Below are positions 5,742 to 6,430 of a DNA stretch of 6,430 nt, piece after piece. A program made the position numbers and the translations under genes. Numbering within the stretch: the stretch's first letter is position 1; every line of letters starts with the position of its first letter. Source of the DNA: DASRDE01 sp035652755 (lineage in GTDB: Bacteria; Vulcanimicrobiota; Vulcanimicrobiia; Vulcanimicrobiales; Vulcanimicrobiaceae); assembly GCA_035652755.1 (NCBI GenBank), contig DASRDE010000209.1:1-6430 (forward strand), read 5' to 3'. The notes under the pieces were generated by a model. It saw only the letters and a program-made list of their open reading frames with translations. It was not told where the DNA came from and did not search any database.

Positions 5742-6430
5742 CTACTTCACTTGTACCGACGCTTCGACCGACATGCCCGGGCGCATCGGATAGCGCTGGA
5801 AGTCGGTGTCGCGGTCGAAGACGATCTTCACCGGAATGCGCTGCGTGACTTTGACGAAATTGCCCGTCGAGTTTTGAGCCGGAACGAGCGCGTACGTGTT
5901 CTGCGAAGCGGGGTTGATCGAATCGACTTTGCCGTGGAACGTGACGCCCTTATAGGCGTCTACGCGGATGTCGACCGGCTGCCCGGGGCGCATGTTGCCG
6001 ACCTGCGTTTCTTTGTAGTTGGCCGTGACGTACACGTCGTTCGGGATGAGCGTGAGCAGCGTGGCGCCGGGGCTCACCGTTTGGCCGATTTCAACGCTCT
6101 TTTCGCCGATCGTGCCGTCGATGGGCGCGTAGATCCGCGTGTACGCGAGGTTCTGCTTGGCAATTGCCACCGCGGCGACTTGCGTTGCGATTTGGGCGGG
6201 CGCTTGCGCCTGGCTCAGCTTACCCTGCGCGGCCTGCACGCCGCCCTGCGCCGCTCCGACGCCGGCTTGCGCCGCGGCGATTTTCTGCTGCGCGGCGTTT
6301 AAATTGGCGATCGCGACGTTGACTTGATCCTGCGCGGCGCGGTACTGCGACTGTGCCTGCGCATACGCTGCTTGAGCGGCATCGAGCTGCTCGCGCGCGA
6401 CGTCACCCGACCGCACCAGCGTCTGCGTCC
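5742..6430 (-). CDS. emrA: EmrA/HlyD-type periplasmic adaptor (5' end outside the window)
   Basis: The frame is open to the right edge, and 228 C-terminal residues are visible. A GTG at 6416 is not the start: the preceding codons continue the same helix (TQTLVRSGDVAREQL). The visible part has, in order, an Ala/Gln-rich coiled-coil helix of about 85 residues, the second half of a lipoyl-like domain (YTRIYAPIDGTIGEKSVEIG), a beta-barrel domain (NDVYVTANYKETQVGNMRPG) and the C-terminal EmrA mark STGNFVKVTQRIPVKI. The N-terminal membrane anchor and first coiled-coil helix lie beyond the window. Such proteins link an MFS transporter to an outer-membrane channel, and both are encoded immediately downstream. 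The stop is 2 bases from the transporter's GTG. The operon's promoter, and any regulator gene, must lie to the right of this window. Confidence 0.93.
   Translation of the reverse strand, partial: TQTLVRSGDVAREQLDAAQAAYAQAQSQYRAAQDQVNVAIANLNAAQQKIAAAQAGVGAAQGGVQAAQGKLSQAQAPAQIATQVAAVAIAKQNLAYTRIYAPIDGTIGEKSVEIGQTVSPGATLLTLIPNDVYVTANYKETQVGNMRPGQPVDIRVDAYKGVTFHGKVDSINPASQNTYALVPAQNSTGNFVKVTQRIPVKIVFDRDTDFQRYPMRPGMSVEASVQVK
6213..6296 (-). repeat. Four in-phase heptad repeats in the adaptor coiled coil
   Basis: Four consecutive seven-residue units read AAQQKIA, AAQAGVG, AAQGGVQ and AAQGKLS, giving a 21-base period in the DNA. A fifth, weaker unit, QAQAPAQ, follows. The pattern Ala-Ala-Gln-x-x-(Ile/Val/Leu)-x fits a coiled-coil heptad with small residues that allow close packing, as in the alpha-hairpin of adaptor proteins. 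The glycines in units 2-4 are unusual for a long helix. Confidence 0.75.

Larger units (their letters stand above)
2233..6430 (-). other. Tripartite efflux pump operon (adaptor, MFS transporter, outer-membrane channel, small protein)
   Basis: Four genes run leftward with junctions of +2 bases, +10 bases and a 4-base overlap, leaving no room for internal promoters or terminators outside coding sequence. The order adaptor-transporter-channel matches EmrAB-TolC type pumps with their own dedicated channel gene. One transcript starting right of the window is therefore likely. No rho-independent terminator was found at the left end, where the last gene overlaps the convergent barrel gene. Confidence 0.85.

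Noticed and set aside
4156..5793. A 545-codon open frame on the plus strand covering the whole transporter gene
   Set aside because: Its product is a low-complexity chain rich in Arg, Asp, His and Gln, as expected from the complement of a hydrophobic high-GC gene. The minus-strand frame has unmistakable DHA2 motifs.
6414..6416. GTG as the start of the adaptor gene
   Set aside because: The frame stays open to the window edge with typical adaptor helix residues. The anchor and first helix are missing, so the gene is cut by the window.

Overview
The window looks like chromosomal DNA from a diderm, high-GC bacterium. It encodes a TolC-type outer-membrane channel, a probable outer-membrane beta-barrel and a probable lipoprotein, and the codons of all genes favour G or C at the third position. 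GloVer-type tandem-repeat proteins are common in Acidobacteriota and Eremiobacterota-like lineages, so one of those is my weak guess. No RNA genes, insertion sequences, CRISPR arrays or attachment sites were seen.

Layout from left to right. Positions 1-90 (+) hold the last 29 codons of an unrecognised gene. Two bases later its stop meets the stop of a convergent gene (93-1415, -) for a probable lipoprotein made of seven GloVer repeats, likely a beta-propeller. Head to head with it is a gene (1456-2241, +) for an exported, probably beta-barrel protein of unknown function. A promoter-like sequence between the two fits the lipoprotein gene and would start its mRNA at, or one base before, the ATG (a leaderless transcript). 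The barrel gene's 3' end overlaps by 9 bp, tail to tail, the end of a leftward operon that fills the rest of the window.

That operon, read on the minus strand from the right edge, encodes an EmrA/HlyD-type periplasmic adaptor (5' end outside the window), an EmrB-type 14-helix DHA2 transporter, a TolC-like outer-membrane channel and a 43-residue basic protein. Together the first three would form a complete tripartite drug or toxic-compound efflux pump: the transporter takes substrate at the inner membrane, the adaptor bridges the periplasm, and the channel opens the outer membrane. Gene junctions are very tight: a 2-nt gap, a 10-nt gap with the ribosome-binding site overlapping the preceding stop, and a 4-nt ATGA overlap.

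The least explained parts are the 43-codon gene coupled to the end of the pump operon, the unknown barrel protein, and the apparent leaderless promoter of the GloVer lipoprotein. There is no stretch of 300 bases without a gene.
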